Positions 44,080 to 51,978 of a stretch of DNA of 64,000 nucleotides are shown in pieces. The first letter of the stretch is position 1. Every line of letters begins with the position of its first letter. The position numbers and the translations under genes were made by a program. Origin of the DNA: Acetobacterium fimetarium (GTDB taxonomy: Bacteria > Bacillota > Clostridia > Eubacteriales > Eubacteriaceae); contig NZ_WJBC01000007.1 in NCBI RefSeq assembly GCF_014284475.1, positions 1-64,000 on the forward strand, in the 5' to 3' direction. Below the pieces are notes generated by a model. It made no database searches. It saw only the letters and a list, made by a program, of their open reading frames with translations, and had not been told where the DNA came from.

Positions 44080-44523
44080 GTGGGAGTCGACACCTCCCCC
44101 TTTGGTCTTTCCTATTATTCCCCGACGGACCGGTTCTGGGTGCGACAGGTGGAATGGATGGCCCGATGCTATCCCCATGACAAACTGCTGACGGGCATTG
44201 CCAAAGGAGCCACCCATACCAGCAGGGGCTATGACAACATGATGGCCATGCTGGCATCTTATCGGAAGGCGGAGCTCTGCCGGATCATGGGCATTTGCTA
44301 TGCCAGCTTTCTCAGAGAAAACCGGGATGCGACGTTTGACTTTCCGGTGCTGCTGATTCTGGGAGAATACGACAAATTCGGCAAGGTGCCCCAGTACAAT
44401 TATGCCTGGGCAACCAAAACCGGCTATCCCCTCGAGATCATCCCCCTTGCCGGCCATAATTCCAATATGGACAACCCGCTGGTTTTCAATGCGGTGGTCG
44501 CGGTTTTTCTGGATGCGTTATAG
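44080..44523 (+). pseudogene. remnant of an alpha/beta hydrolase gene (C-terminal part)
   Basis: A 147-codon frame beginning near a GTG at 44080 encodes only the cap and C-terminal half of an alpha/beta hydrolase: VGVDTSPFGLSYYSPTDRFW, then FPVLLILGEYDKFGK (catalytic Asp region) and GHNSNMDNP (catalytic His). The nucleophile elbow and oxyanion hole are missing and a TAG lies just upstream in frame, with no ribosome binding site. It reads as a 5'-truncated gene remnant. A functional short protein is unlikely. Confidence 0.75.
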
Positions 44524-44540
44524 GATGTTTTTTTAATTTT

Positions 44541-44576
44541 AAAAAAGCCATCCGCAGATGATCTGCGAATGGCTTT
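44541..44576. terminator. terminator after tRNA-Arg
   Basis: AAAAAAGCCAT (44541-44551) with CGCAGA / TCTGCG and ATGGCTTT (to 44576), about 12 bp of stem with one mismatch. A/T runs on both sides make it usable in both directions. Confidence 0.8.
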
Positions 44577-44589
44577 ATTATACGATAAA

Positions 44590-44666
44590 TGGTGCGCCCG
44601 GCGGGATTCGAACCCACGGCCTCTCGGTTCGTAGCCGAACACTCTATCCAGCTGAGCTACGGGCGC
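44590..44666 (-). tRNA. tRNA-Arg (anticodon ACG)
   Basis: On the minus strand GCGCCCG pairs with CGGGCGC, followed by A and an encoded CCA (44590-44592). The anticodon stem TTCGG/CCGAG encloses CTACGAA, anticodon ACG (read as ICG), decoding CGU/CGC/CGA. The T arm has GGTTCGAATCC. 77 nt. Confidence 0.95.
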
Positions 44667-44710
44667 ATATTCAGTCGTGGCCAGGGATACTTCCGTTGGC
44701 CACGAAACAT

Positions 44711-44740
44711 ATTATAGCATAGCAAGAATTTATTTGTAAA
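44711..44740 (-). promoter_or_regulatory. promoter of tRNA-Arg, with leader hairpin
   Basis: On the minus strand TTTACA (44735-44740), 18 bp, TATAAT (44711-44716). Between promoter and tRNA an 8-bp inverted repeat CGTGGCCA/TGGCCACG (44676-44683, 44697-44704) would form a hairpin in the tRNA precursor. Confidence 0.6.
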
Positions 44741-44745
44741 GCTTT

Positions 44746-45615
44746 TTATTTATTTTTTAAATGATGCTGCATTTCGCTGCGTTCGCGCTCTTCTTCTATT
44801 TCTTGTTCGGTTTTGCGCCGCGGCATAAACCGCTTCGCAAAATTCCCATTGCTGCGGTTACTGATATAGAAGTAACCGATGGTCGAGAAAATCGCCGCTC
44901 CGATAAAGTTGACAAACAGATCGTTCATCGTGTCATGCAGACCAACATCGATGTATCCTCCGTAATTCCAGGTGACCCCGTTCACCATGATGTCGTGAAT
45001 GGGAAGCACGACGGCCACATTTGCTCCCGTCGGATTTAAGATGACCGAGCTGATGGACGAAAGAATGGTGTCTTTTTGCATATCCGTATGAAACAGCATA
45101 TCCATGCCAAACTCGAAGAATTCCCAGACCACTCCGACCGTCATTGAAAAGCAGAATGCCACCGAAGCCACAAAAATGGGAGAAAGCGAAAAGGTGACTT
45201 TTTCATTCCGATTCAGAATATCGATCAGGGAAAAACCAATGGCCGCACAGAGAAATCCGTTGATGGTGTGAAGCATATCATCCCAGCGGTCAAAAATGAG
45301 GTAATACTCATTAATTTCTCCGAGGATTTCAGCGCCGAAAATAAACAGCAGCACGATGATCTCGAGTGTACCCGGCAGTACAATGTTCAGCCGTTTATTC
45401 AAAACTGAAGGGATCATAAACAGCAAAAGAGTCAGAACACAGAGAAAAACATTGTTGTAATTGTGATTGAACACCTCTGCAATGAGGACGACGACCACAA
45501 GAATTCTCAGGGCGATATAAACAAAAGCTTTGATTTTGTTTTCGCGCGCCTCTTCCCAGAATTCGCTGAAGTACTGTTCAATCCAATTTTTGTAGTCAGT
45601 CCCCTTTTTCTTCAT
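44746..45615 (-). CDS. DUF2238-like (YjdF) membrane protein
   Basis: 289-aa protein with about seven hydrophobic spans between residues 28 and 265. The conserved stretches DRWDDMLHTINGFLCAAIGFSL, VVWEFFEFGMDMLF and LHDTMNDLFVNFIGA match the DUF2238/YjdF type of inner-membrane proteins. The C-terminal tail RRKTEQEIEEERERSEMQHH is very charged and cytoplasmic. Function unknown. Starts at ATG 45615 and stands alone. Confidence 0.8.
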   Translation of the reverse strand: MKKKGTDYKNWIEQYFSEFWEEARENKIKAFVYIALRILVVVVLIAEVFNHNYNNVFLCVLTLLLFMIPSVLNKRLNIVLPGTLEIIVLLFIFGAEILGEINEYYLIFDRWDDMLHTINGFLCAAIGFSLIDILNRNEKVTFSLSPIFVASVAFCFSMTVGVVWEFFEFGMDMLFHTDMQKDTILSSISSVILNPTGANVAVVLPIHDIMVNGVTWNYGGYIDVGLHDTMNDLFVNFIGAAIFSTIGYFYISNRSNGNFAKRFMPRRKTEQEIEEERERSEMQHHLKNK

Positions 45616-45880
45616 GGCATATCTCTTTCACTTTATTTATTTTGCTTCAGGAATTATACCATTAATCATGACTGGTTTACAATCACAATTAATTATTCAC
45701 GCGACACCTGGGCTTCGGCTGTCATGATCGCCGTCCTACCGCACCGAATGCCAATCGAATTTTTATCCTGACGCCGCCCGTTTGCTTACACGGTTTACAT
45801 ACAATGCACTCATTTTAGACGAAAAGCATCATATTCCCGGGGGAATGTTTGAATCTTTGATATAATTGTGACCAAAGCGT
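45616..45880. other. gap between divergent genes
   Basis: No gene or repeat-family member is seen. GC-rich stretches near 45700-45790 show no recognisable structure. The promoter of the lipoprotein gene follows at 45883-45911. Confidence 0.6.
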
Positions 45881-45882
45881 GA

Positions 45883-45911
45883 TTGATATTCCGTGAAAAT
45901 TATTATAAAAT
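45883..45911 (+). promoter_or_regulatory. promoter of the lipoprotein gene
   Basis: TTGATA (45883-45888), 17 bp, TAAAAT (45906-45911), 28 bp before the start codon. Confidence 0.55.
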
Positions 45912-45939
45912 AGAGTCATACAGAAAGCGGGAGATAAGC

Positions 45940-46647
45940 ATGTCAAAAAAAACACTTTTAGTTATCACAATTATCACTTTTGTTGTTTTATTTTTTACCG
46001 GTTGCACGAAAGATGACGGTACCAAAACCTATATCACTCTGATGACCGTTCCGATAGAAGCAACCATACCAAATGGGCTCCATCTCGACGCTATCCTGAA
46101 CATCACCAATACTGATCCCAACAATCCCGAAGCTGTAACAAATGCCCAGTTCGGCATTTTCGGTTTTACAAACACGCAGGGAGAAGTTGAATACTACGCT
46201 TACGGAAAAAAAGAATCCGTTCTGAATGACCAGATACACCTGATCGAACAAGGTTTTTATCATGTCAATTACGTTTATGACGGACAGACTGTCAGCCTGT
46301 CGCTGAAGAACGGCAGTTCCTCGCTCGATAAAGTTAATTACGGCACGGGAACACCAGCGAATTATGAAGGTGATTTGCCCTTCGCCTTTTATACTCCAAC
46401 TGAACAAACCGGTGTCTATACCTTCACCGATGTTACCGGAACAACTGTCTTCCGGGTTTATGAAACGTTTGCCGGAAAGAACGGCAATTTCTTCCCGGCC
46501 AACACAGATGGGACCATCGTTCCCGGTTCGCTTCCGGTTAACGCGGCGAATGAGGCCATGCTTCAGAGCCAGGGCACCAAGGCTGCCGCCCGACTGCTCA
46601 CAACACCGATTAACTGTCAGAATATTCCGTTCACTTTTGAAGTTTAA
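45940..46647 (+). CDS. lipoprotein of unknown function
   Basis: 235-aa protein. A signal peptide (KKTLLVITIITFVVLFF) ends in lipobox FTGC, so it is a membrane-anchored lipoprotein facing outside. The rest is Thr/Asn/Gly-rich and beta-strand-like (TGVYTFTDVTGTTVFRVYETF), with one cysteine near the C-terminus. No family recognised. GGGAG lies 6 bp before the ATG. Single gene with its own promoter and terminator. Confidence 0.78.
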   Translation: MSKKTLLVITIITFVVLFFTGCTKDDGTKTYITLMTVPIEATIPNGLHLDAILNITNTDPNNPEAVTNAQFGIFGFTNTQGEVEYYAYGKKESVLNDQIHLIEQGFYHVNYVYDGQTVSLSLKNGSSSLDKVNYGTGTPANYEGDLPFAFYTPTEQTGVYTFTDVTGTTVFRVYETFAGKNGNFFPANTDGTIVPGSLPVNAANEAMLQSQGTKAAARLLTTPINCQNIPFTFEV

Positions 46648-46664
46648 TCCTCTTGTATTCAGAT

Positions 46665-46722
46665 AAAAAATCAAGGCTGACATTGTCGTTTCGAAAACGA
46701 TGATGGCAGCCTTAATTTTTTC
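46665..46722. terminator. terminator between lipoprotein and NUDIX genes
   Basis: AAAAAAT..AAGGCTG / CAGCCTT..ATTTTTT with inner TCGTTT/AAACGA pairing; convergent genes on both sides can use it. Confidence 0.85.
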
Positions 46723-46762
46723 TTTCAATTTACTTGATTTGATTTAGAAGTAGGGTCAGTTT

Positions 46763-47380
46763 TCAGTCGTAGATCGGATAGAATGCCGGGTTTTGATGCG
46801 CTTTGAAGAAAAGCGCCAGCTGTTCTTCGGTTGTCCGTCCCAGAGACAGCGGTGGCAGACTGTCCATCGAGAAAAACCCGCTTTCAACGGTCTCCGTGTT
46901 GTTTTTAAATTCGCCTTCGAGCAAATCGCAGAGCATCAGTATTTTATAGATGGTATACGGGCAGGCATCCTCCACCCATTTGCTGCGATCCAACAAGCCC
47001 ACCAACCGGGTCGGTTTGACCAGCACCCCGGCTTCTTCAAAGGCTTCCTTGATGACATTTTCCTGGGGGGTTCTGTTCACATCCGCCCAGCCGCCGGGCA
47101 GAGACCAGCACCCGTCTACTTTCTCTCTGACCAGAAGAATCTTGTTATCGACGATGACCCCACCGCGGACATCAACCTTCGGTGTTAAATAGCCGTCTTC
47201 ATTCTGATAATAGGTTTCAATCACTTCTTTCGGGACTTCGGTGTGTTTCTCAATGATTTCCCGTGATAACCGCTCAATTTCCCGGTAGCGATCTAAATCA
47301 TAATCGTTTTTGCAGTATGTTAAACCCGACTGTGATATCGATTGTAACTCTCTTGCCCATACGATCCATTGTTTTTCCAT
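46763..47380 (-). CDS. NUDIX hydrolase with Nudix_hydro_N domain
   Basis: 205-aa hydrolase of nucleoside-diphosphate-linked compounds. An N-terminal helical domain WIVWARELQSISQSGLTYCK is typical of ADP-ribose/nucleotide-sugar NUDIX enzymes in Firmicutes. The NUDIX box is GGWADVNRTPQENVIKEAFEEAGV, keeping the metal-binding EEAG part, with Lys for the usual Arg in REL. ATG 47380 is favoured because the conserved domain begins there; no good ribosome site exists, and a TTG 33 bp upstream is possible. Four 9-bp tandem repeats lie just ahead. Confidence 0.85.
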   Translation of the reverse strand: MEKQWIVWARELQSISQSGLTYCKNDYDLDRYREIERLSREIIEKHTEVPKEVIETYYQNEDGYLTPKVDVRGGVIVDNKILLVREKVDGCWSLPGGWADVNRTPQENVIKEAFEEAGVLVKPTRLVGLLDRSKWVEDACPYTIYKILMLCDLLEGEFKNNTETVESGFFSMDSLPPLSLGRTTEEQLALFFKAHQNPAFYPIYD

Positions 47381-47406
47381 TTTTTTCTCGAAGCTACGCT
47401 TCTCTC

Positions 47407-47457
47407 CTTTCAAACTTTCAAAACTTTCAAAACTTTCAAAAAGAGTCTTCTCTTTTT
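47407..47457 (-). repeat. 9-bp tandem repeats and hairpin in the NUDIX leader
   Basis: Four copies of CTTTCAAA(A) (47407-47441) followed by the palindrome AAAAAGAG-TCTT-CTCTTTTT (47438-47457). The repeat period is three codons. The hairpin could act as a weak terminator toward the NUDIX gene. Confidence 0.6.
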
Positions 47458-47469
47458 GAAATATTATGC

Positions 47470-47499
47470 TATAATATAGATTAGAATTAATCTAATCTG
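47470..47499 (+). promoter_or_regulatory. dfx promoter with PerR-like box
   Basis: TATAAT (47470-47475) is followed by the palindrome AGATTAG-N7-CTAATCT (47479-47499). Its core TTAGAATTAATCTAA matches the Firmicute PerR box TTATAATTATTATAA at 12 of 15 positions. The site overlaps the transcription start region of the superoxide reductase gene. Confidence 0.6.
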
Positions 47500-47567
47500 T
47501 TGATGTTTAATTCCTGATTTTTGGGGAATAATACATAAAATATCAATTATGACTCAGGAGGTCTATT

Positions 47568-47954
47568 ATGTGTAAAGAACCTAAGTTTTATGTCTGTAAA
47601 CATTGTGGTAATTTTGTCGGTATGATCCATGCATCTGGTGTTCAAATGATTTGCTGCGGCGATCCCATGACTGAAGTTGTTCCCAACACGACGGATGCTG
47701 CACAGGAAAAACATGTTCCTGTCATCGCAGTTGACGGAAACAAAGTCACTATCGATATCGGAAGCGTTCCGCATCCGATGACACCGGAACATCACATTGC
47801 CTGGGTTTATCTTGAAACCGAACAGGGCGGACAGCGAAAATGCCTGGCCGTTGATGGCGCACCGCATATGGAATTCGCGCTGACTCCTGGCGATAAAGCC
47901 GTTGCTGCTTATGCTTATTGTAACCTTCACGGTTTATGGAAAGCAAGTCTATAA
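47568..47954 (+). CDS. dfx: desulfoferrodoxin (superoxide reductase)
   Basis: 128-aa enzyme reducing superoxide to peroxide. The N-terminal desulforedoxin-type centre has Cys10, Cys13, Cys29 and Cys30 (YVCKHCG, ICCGDPM). The catalytic iron ligands are seen in EKHVP, HPMTPEHHIAWV and YAYCNLHGLWK. GGAGG lies 7 bp before the ATG. Electrons probably come from rubredoxin (gene at 19.4 kb). A PerR-like operator covers the promoter. Confidence 0.96.
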   Translation: MCKEPKFYVCKHCGNFVGMIHASGVQMICCGDPMTEVVPNTTDAAQEKHVPVIAVDGNKVTIDIGSVPHPMTPEHHIAWVYLETEQGGQRKCLAVDGAPHMEFALTPGDKAVAAYAYCNLHGLWKASL

Positions 47955-47979
47955 TTTAAATTCTCTTCAACTTTTAAAG

Positions 47980-48003
47980 AAGCTGCCTTTTCAGGCAGCT
48001 TCA
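47980..48003 (-). terminator. left hairpin of repeat family 2 copy c
   Basis: GAAGCTGCC (47980-47988) pairs with GGCAGCTTC (47995-48003). On the minus strand it is followed by TTT-rich sequence and would end transcripts of the GH25 gene. Confidence 0.7.
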
Positions 48004-48145
48004 GATTGTCGACAAACCCCGTACCGACCAATTGTTAATCAGTTGTCTGCTTGCAATTCGTACAGGCTATCGCCTGTTCGCCTTGATGCAGACAACACGA
48101 TGTAACAATTGTCGGTACTACGTTAGTACTTTGTCTGTAGTCTCA
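48004..48145 (+). repeat. family 2 palindromic repeat, copy c
   Basis: Lies between two matching terminator hairpins of convergent genes dfx and GH25. Arms CCCGTACCGACCAATTGTTA and TAACAATTGTCGGTACTACG, inner arms GTTGTCTGC/GCAGACAAC, apex GTACAGGC-TATC-GCCTGTTCGCC. Edges GATTGTCGACAAA and TTTGTCTGTAGTCTC pair. Confidence 0.9.
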
Positions 48146-48172
48146 AGCTGCCTCTGCTGGCAGCTTCTTTTA
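48146..48172 (+). terminator. right hairpin of repeat family 2 copy c, dfx terminator
   Basis: AAGCTGCC (48146-48153) and GGCAGCTT (48160-48167), then CTTTT. Nearly the same hairpin as at 47980-48003, so the repeat is framed by twin terminators. Confidence 0.8.
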
Positions 48173-48192
48173 TTGTCTGATCATTTCCAGAT

Positions 48193-48927
48193 TTAAAAAA
48201 ATTCTTTCAGGAATTCATCGTAGGTACCTTTGTAGAGGTCCATATCAATGAAGGTTTCATTTCCGTTATAGCCATCTAAAATGCCCCGCTGGGTATACTG
48301 CCAGAACGTGAACTCGGTGCCATTGGGCAGTTTTTCCGGCCAGCTGTTGTCCAGATCGACGATCCATACTTTGTAGTCCTTGTAATCCGTTCCGATATAC
48401 ATATTGAAAACGCGCTGGGATGTATAAATGATCGGTTTAACACCGTAATGCTCTTCGATTGTTTTCAGGAACTCATCCAGGATCACCTTGACCTGTTCTT
48501 TCGGAAGGGCGTTCTCCTCATACTGACCATACAATTCCAGATCGAGTACCGGCGGCAGATTATCCTTGGAGACCGGTACATTGGCGATGAAATTCTCAGC
48601 CTGCGATTTCCCGGTGGTATCATAATTGAGGAAATGATAGGCTCCGACTTTGATATCGGTATCCTGACTTTTTTCCCAGTTGGTTTTAAACTGACTGTCC
48701 ACATAATCATGGCCTTCCGTTGCCTTGATATAGGCAAAATCTATATTCTGTTCGGCGAGTGTCTGCCAGTCAATTTCACCCTGGTAGGCTGACAAATCCA
48801 CCCCCCTCACGTAGCGCTCTTCGCTTTGCGTATTGTTATACATATTCGTGCATCCATAAATGACGGCAACGATCAGAACCAGTATTCCGATGCCTGCAGC
48901 CAGAGGGATCCATTTTTTATTGACCAT
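48193..48927 (-). CDS. GH25 lysozyme (muramidase), membrane anchored
   Basis: 244-aa peptidoglycan hydrolase cutting the MurNAc-GlcNAc bond. An N-terminal signal anchor (WIPLAAGIGILVLIVAVIYGC) precedes a GH25 domain: GVDLSAYQGEIDW, FAYIKATEG, catalytic DxE in PPVLDLELYG, WIVDLDNSW and FTFWQYTQRG. The cysteine after the span could be a lipid anchor, though the lipobox is poor. ATG 48927 is chosen because GGGAGG is 6 bp upstream. Confidence 0.93.
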   Translation of the reverse strand: MVNKKWIPLAAGIGILVLIVAVIYGCTNMYNNTQSEERYVRGVDLSAYQGEIDWQTLAEQNIDFAYIKATEGHDYVDSQFKTNWEKSQDTDIKVGAYHFLNYDTTGKSQAENFIANVPVSKDNLPPVLDLELYGQYEENALPKEQVKVILDEFLKTIEEHYGVKPIIYTSQRVFNMYIGTDYKDYKVWIVDLDNSWPEKLPNGTEFTFWQYTQRGILDGYNGNETFIDMDLYKGTYDEFLKEFF

Positions 48928-49002
48928 GCTCTTCCTCCCTTTCATTCATTCTAAAAATCATTATACCAAAATAATAAGTGGCAGGAAACCCATTTAAGGA
49001 GT

Positions 49003-49050
49003 TATAATATAACGAAAGACGGCGGACTAAGCGATTTAGTCAAAGCCGTC
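49003..49050 (+). promoter_or_regulatory. larE promoter -10 and structured leader
   Basis: TATAAT (49003-49008) is followed, at the expected 5' end of the mRNA, by GACGGC-G-GACTAA-GCGA-TTTAGTC-AAA-GCCGTC (49018-49050): two stacked helices, a GNRA tetraloop and an AAA bulge. AAAGGAG and the ATG follow 10-22 bp later. Confidence 0.55.
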
Positions 49051-49071
49051 ATTCTATAAAAGGAGATTTCC

Positions 49072-49887
49072 ATGGCTAATCAAACAATCTTATCCCCTGA
49101 ACTAAACGCCAAACTCGACCAGCTGAAAGTTTCTCTGAAAGATTTCTCAAAGGTCAGCATCGCCTTTTCCGGCGGTGTGGACAGCACGCTGCTGCTGAAA
49201 GTCGCGGTTGACGTTCTCGGTGAAAATGTCCTGCCGATTACCGTCAACGGCGCCATGCTTCCCGGCTCCGAATTTGCCGAGGCTCAAGCACTTGCCAAAG
49301 AAATCGGCGTACCTCCCCTCGTCATTGAAGCCGATGTTTTCGCACTGGATGACTTCGTCAGAAATTCTTCCGACCGCTGCTATCACTGCAAAAAATTCAT
49401 TTTCACCCAGATCAAAAACGCTGCCATCGAAAATGGATACCGCGTCATTCTCGACGGATCAAATCTTGATGACATGAAGGATTACCGGCCCGGAATCAAA
49501 GCCTTGGGTGAGTTAAACGTCATGAGTCCGTTGAAAGCCGCCGGCCTGACCAAGCAGGACATCCGCGATCTATCGGCTTATTATGGTCTGCCCACCGCCA
49601 CCAAACCGGCCATGGCCTGCCTGGCGACCCGCATTCCGACCAATACCCGGATTACGCCCGAAGCGCTCAAAGCGGTGGAAGCCGGCGAAGATTATCTGAA
49701 ATCAATCGGACTCCACCAGTACCGTCTGCGGCTGATCGGCGACACCGCCAAAATCGAATGCGATCCTGCGGATTTCGAAACCATCATCGAAAACCGTCTA
49801 GTTCTGGTAGCCACCCTGAAAGACCTCGGCATCCGAACCGTCACCCTGGATCTGGCCGGCTACGGCTGCGGCAATATGAACAGTTAG
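49072..49887 (+). CDS. larE: LarE, sulfur transferase of NPN cofactor synthesis
   Basis: 271-aa ATP-dependent sulfur transferase that converts the carboxylates of the pincer nucleotide precursor to thiocarboxylates. The PP-loop SGGVDST is at residues 33-39 and the sulfur-donor Cys183 in KPAMACLATRIP. Further cysteines (CYHC near 104-107 and one near the C-terminus, YGCGN) could relate to the Fe-S-type LarE enzymes, but this is inference. A structured leader precedes it. Its TAG overlaps the stop of the convergent exporter gene. larB and larC are at 38.5-40.4 kb. Confidence 0.92.
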   Translation: MANQTILSPELNAKLDQLKVSLKDFSKVSIAFSGGVDSTLLLKVAVDVLGENVLPITVNGAMLPGSEFAEAQALAKEIGVPPLVIEADVFALDDFVRNSSDRCYHCKKFIFTQIKNAAIENGYRVILDGSNLDDMKDYRPGIKALGELNVMSPLKAAGLTKQDIRDLSAYYGLPTATKPAMACLATRIPTNTRITPEALKAVEAGEDYLKSIGLHQYRLRLIGDTAKIECDPADFETIIENRLVLVATLKDLGIRTVTLDLAGYGCGNMNS

Positions 49888-51659
49888 AATTCCCCGTTTA
49901 CGCCATCGAGATCCCGGTACATCTGGTAGAGGTCATAATAAACGCCTTCTTTTCTGATCAGCGTCTCGTGCGGTCCCTGCTCCACAATGCCTTCTTCGGT
50001 CAGAACCAGAATGATGTCAGCATTGCGGATGGTGGTCAGCCGATGGGCAATCGTGAAGGTGGTTCGGCCTTTGGTCAGCTCCCGCAGTGATTCCTGAACG
50101 ATGCGTTCACTTTCATTATCCAGCGCCGAGGTGGCTTCATCGAGAATCAGGATCGGCGGATTCTTCAGAAAAACCCGGGCGATGCTGATGCGCTGCTTCT
50201 GCCCACCGGACAGCTTGACGCCGCGTTCGCCCACGTAGGTGTCGTACTGCTGCGGCAGCTTCATGATAAAATCATGGGCACCCGCCTGTCTGGCGGCGAG
50301 CTCGACCTGCTCGAGGGGAGCATCCGGCCGGCCGTAGGCGATGTTTTCACGGATCGTGCCGGAAAACAGATAAACGTCCTGCTGGACGATCCCAATCCGG
50401 GACCGCAGCGAATGCAGGGTCAGATCCTTGATGTCCTGACCGTCGATGCAGATGCGCCCGGAGGTCACATCGTAAAACCGCGGAATCAGATGGCAGAGGG
50501 TGCTCTTTCCGCTCCCCGACGGGCCGACGATGGCGATATTCTGACCGTGGGTCACATTGAGATCGATGTCGGAAAGGACCTCATCGGTACCGTCCGAATA
50601 CTGAAAGCTCACCTTTTCAAAGGAAATATCCCCAACCACCTGCTTCAATTCTTGTGCATTTTCGGCTTCGTAGACTTCAGCCGGTTCATCCATGACTTCA
50701 ATAAACCGTTCGATTCCCGTCATCCCCTTCTGAAACTGTTCGGCAAATTCGACAATCCGCCGGATCGATGCCAGCAGCGTCGTGACATAAAGCAGATAGG
50801 CCATCAGGTCGCCGGCATTGATCGCGCCGTTGATCATAAACAGCGATCCGCACACCACCACCATGATCAGCATGAATCCGTCGAACACCCGGGTGGTCGC
50901 CTGGAATCCGGCCATGTAGCGGTAGGACTGCTTCTTGATCGCCAGAAACAGCCGATTACCGATGTCGAACTTTTCTTCTTCCATTTCTTCGTTGGCAAAG
51001 GATTTTACCACCCGAATCCCCAGCAGATTGTCTTCAACCTGGGCATTGATTTCCCCGGTCTGCACTCGGGCGCGCTTAAAGGCTTCCCGCATTTTTTTCC
51101 TGAAATAGCCCGTTGAAATCAGCATCAGCGGAAATCCGATGAAAATAATCAGCGTCAGCCAGATATTGATATTTCCCAGAATCACAAAAGAAACCGTGAT
51201 CTTGAGTGCTGCGATGAAGAATTCTTCGGGGCAGTGATGCGCAAATTCAGTGATATCGAAAAGATCGGTAGTGATGCGTGAAATCAGCTGCCCGATTTTC
51301 GTATTGCTGTAAAAGGAATAGGAGAGTTTCTGAAGATGACAGAAAAGATCCCGCCGCATGTCGGTTTCAATTTTTGTTCCCATCAAATGACCGATGTACG
51401 CCGTAAAATAATTGGCGGCCGCATCCATGGCCAGCAGGAGCAAATAGAACAAACCAAGTGACAGGATGATTTTGACGGTCAACCCTTCGATATCAGTCAT
51501 TCCCATATTGGTGAGATACCGGACAATCAGCGGCAGCACCAGGTCGCAGACCGTCGTCAGCATGGCGCAGAAAAGATCCAGCACCAGAATCCATCGGTAT
51601 TTTCGGTAGTAGGGTAAAAAGCGTTTTAACAGGTATGTGTTTTTGTGTTCTTTTTCCAA
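49884..51659 (-). CDS. ABC exporter, fused membrane and ATPase domains
   Basis: 591-aa half-transporter of the MsbA/BmrA type acting as a dimer. Six membrane helices in residues 20-320, then an ATPase with Walker A GPSGSGKST, signature [15 protein letters not shown], Walker B ILILDEATSALD and the H-loop AHRLTT. Drug, lipid or peptide export cannot be distinguished. The open frame continues into a palindromic repeat upstream; TTG 51659 is the best start because GAAAGGA lies 9 bp before it, with ATG 51677 or 51680 as alternatives. Ends overlapping the larE stop. Confidence 0.92.
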   Translation of the reverse strand: MEKEHKNTYLLKRFLPYYRKYRWILVLDLFCAMLTTVCDLVLPLIVRYLTNMGMTDIEGLTVKIILSLGLFYLLLLAMDAAANYFTAYIGHLMGTKIETDMRRDLFCHLQKLSYSFYSNTKIGQLISRITTDLFDITEFAHHCPEEFFIAALKITVSFVILGNINIWLTLIIFIGFPLMLISTGYFRKKMREAFKRARVQTGEINAQVEDNLLGIRVVKSFANEEMEEEKFDIGNRLFLAIKKQSYRYMAGFQATTRVFDGFMLIMVVVCGSLFMINGAINAGDLMAYLLYVTTLLASIRRIVEFAEQFQKGMTGIERFIEVMDEPAEVYEAENAQELKQVVGDISFEKVSFQYSDGTDEVLSDIDLNVTHGQNIAIVGPSGSGKSTLCHLIPRFYDVTSGRICIDGQDIKDLTLHSLRSRIGIVQQDVYLFSGTIRENIAYGRPDAPLEQVELAARQAGAHDFIMKLPQQYDTYVGERGVKLSGGQKQRISIARVFLKNPPILILDEATSALDNESERIVQESLRELTKGRTTFTIAHRLTTIRNADIILVLTEEGIVEQGPHETLIRKEGVYYDLYQMYRDLDGVNGEF

Positions 51660-51698
51660 ATTTTCGTTTCCTTTCATCATTTTCAGCTGTGAAACAGT

Positions 51699-51820
51699 GC
51701 GGTGAGTTTCGCTGCCGGTTTGCGCGAACCAATTTGTACACTGTACGGCGGACAGTCTATCGACTGTTCGCCTACACGTTACCAAATTGGTTGCGGAAAC
51801 CGGCAGCGAAACAACTTACG
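51699..51820 (+). repeat. family 1 palindromic repeat, copy b
   Basis: Lies upstream of the ABC exporter. It shares an uninterrupted block of more than 80 bases with copy a, including GCTGCCGGTTTGCGCGAACC, the apex GGCGGACAGT-CTATCG-ACTGTTCGCC and ACGTTACCAAATTGGTTGCG. Outer arms GTTTCGCTGCCGGTTT / AAACCGGCAGCGAAAC pair perfectly. Confidence 0.92.
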
Positions 51821-51898
51821 TTGATGTCTTGAAATTACTTCAGTTTGCAATTTCGTTACAGCTTCCTGTTATCAATTATACCACAGTTTTTGCGCATA

Positions 51899-51936
51899 CA
51901 AAAAACCTCCATCGAATATTCTCCGATGAAGGTCTT
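51899..51936 (-). terminator. terminator of the MFS gene
   Basis: ACCTcCATCG (51905-51914) pairs with CGATGaAGGT (51924-51933); the minus strand continues in six T. It is separated from the MFS stop by a repeat remnant. Confidence 0.8.
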
Positions 51937-51940
51937 TACT

Positions 51941-51976
51941 ATAACAATTGGTCGGTACGGGGTTTAAGACAACCTT
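51941..51976 (-). repeat. family 2 repeat remnant, copy e
   Basis: AACAATTGGTCGGTACGGGG followed by TTTAAGACAAC: one half-arm of a family 2 element, lying between the MFS stop codon and its terminator. Confidence 0.65.
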
Positions 51977-51978
51977 GA

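Noticed and set aside
44026-44457. Minus-strand frames opposite the hydrolase remnant
   Set aside because: They mirror the remnant's codons and show no protein-like features of their own.
51660-51785. N-terminal extension of the ABC exporter
   Set aside because: It runs into the family 1 palindromic repeat; no homology to exporters and no ribosome site.
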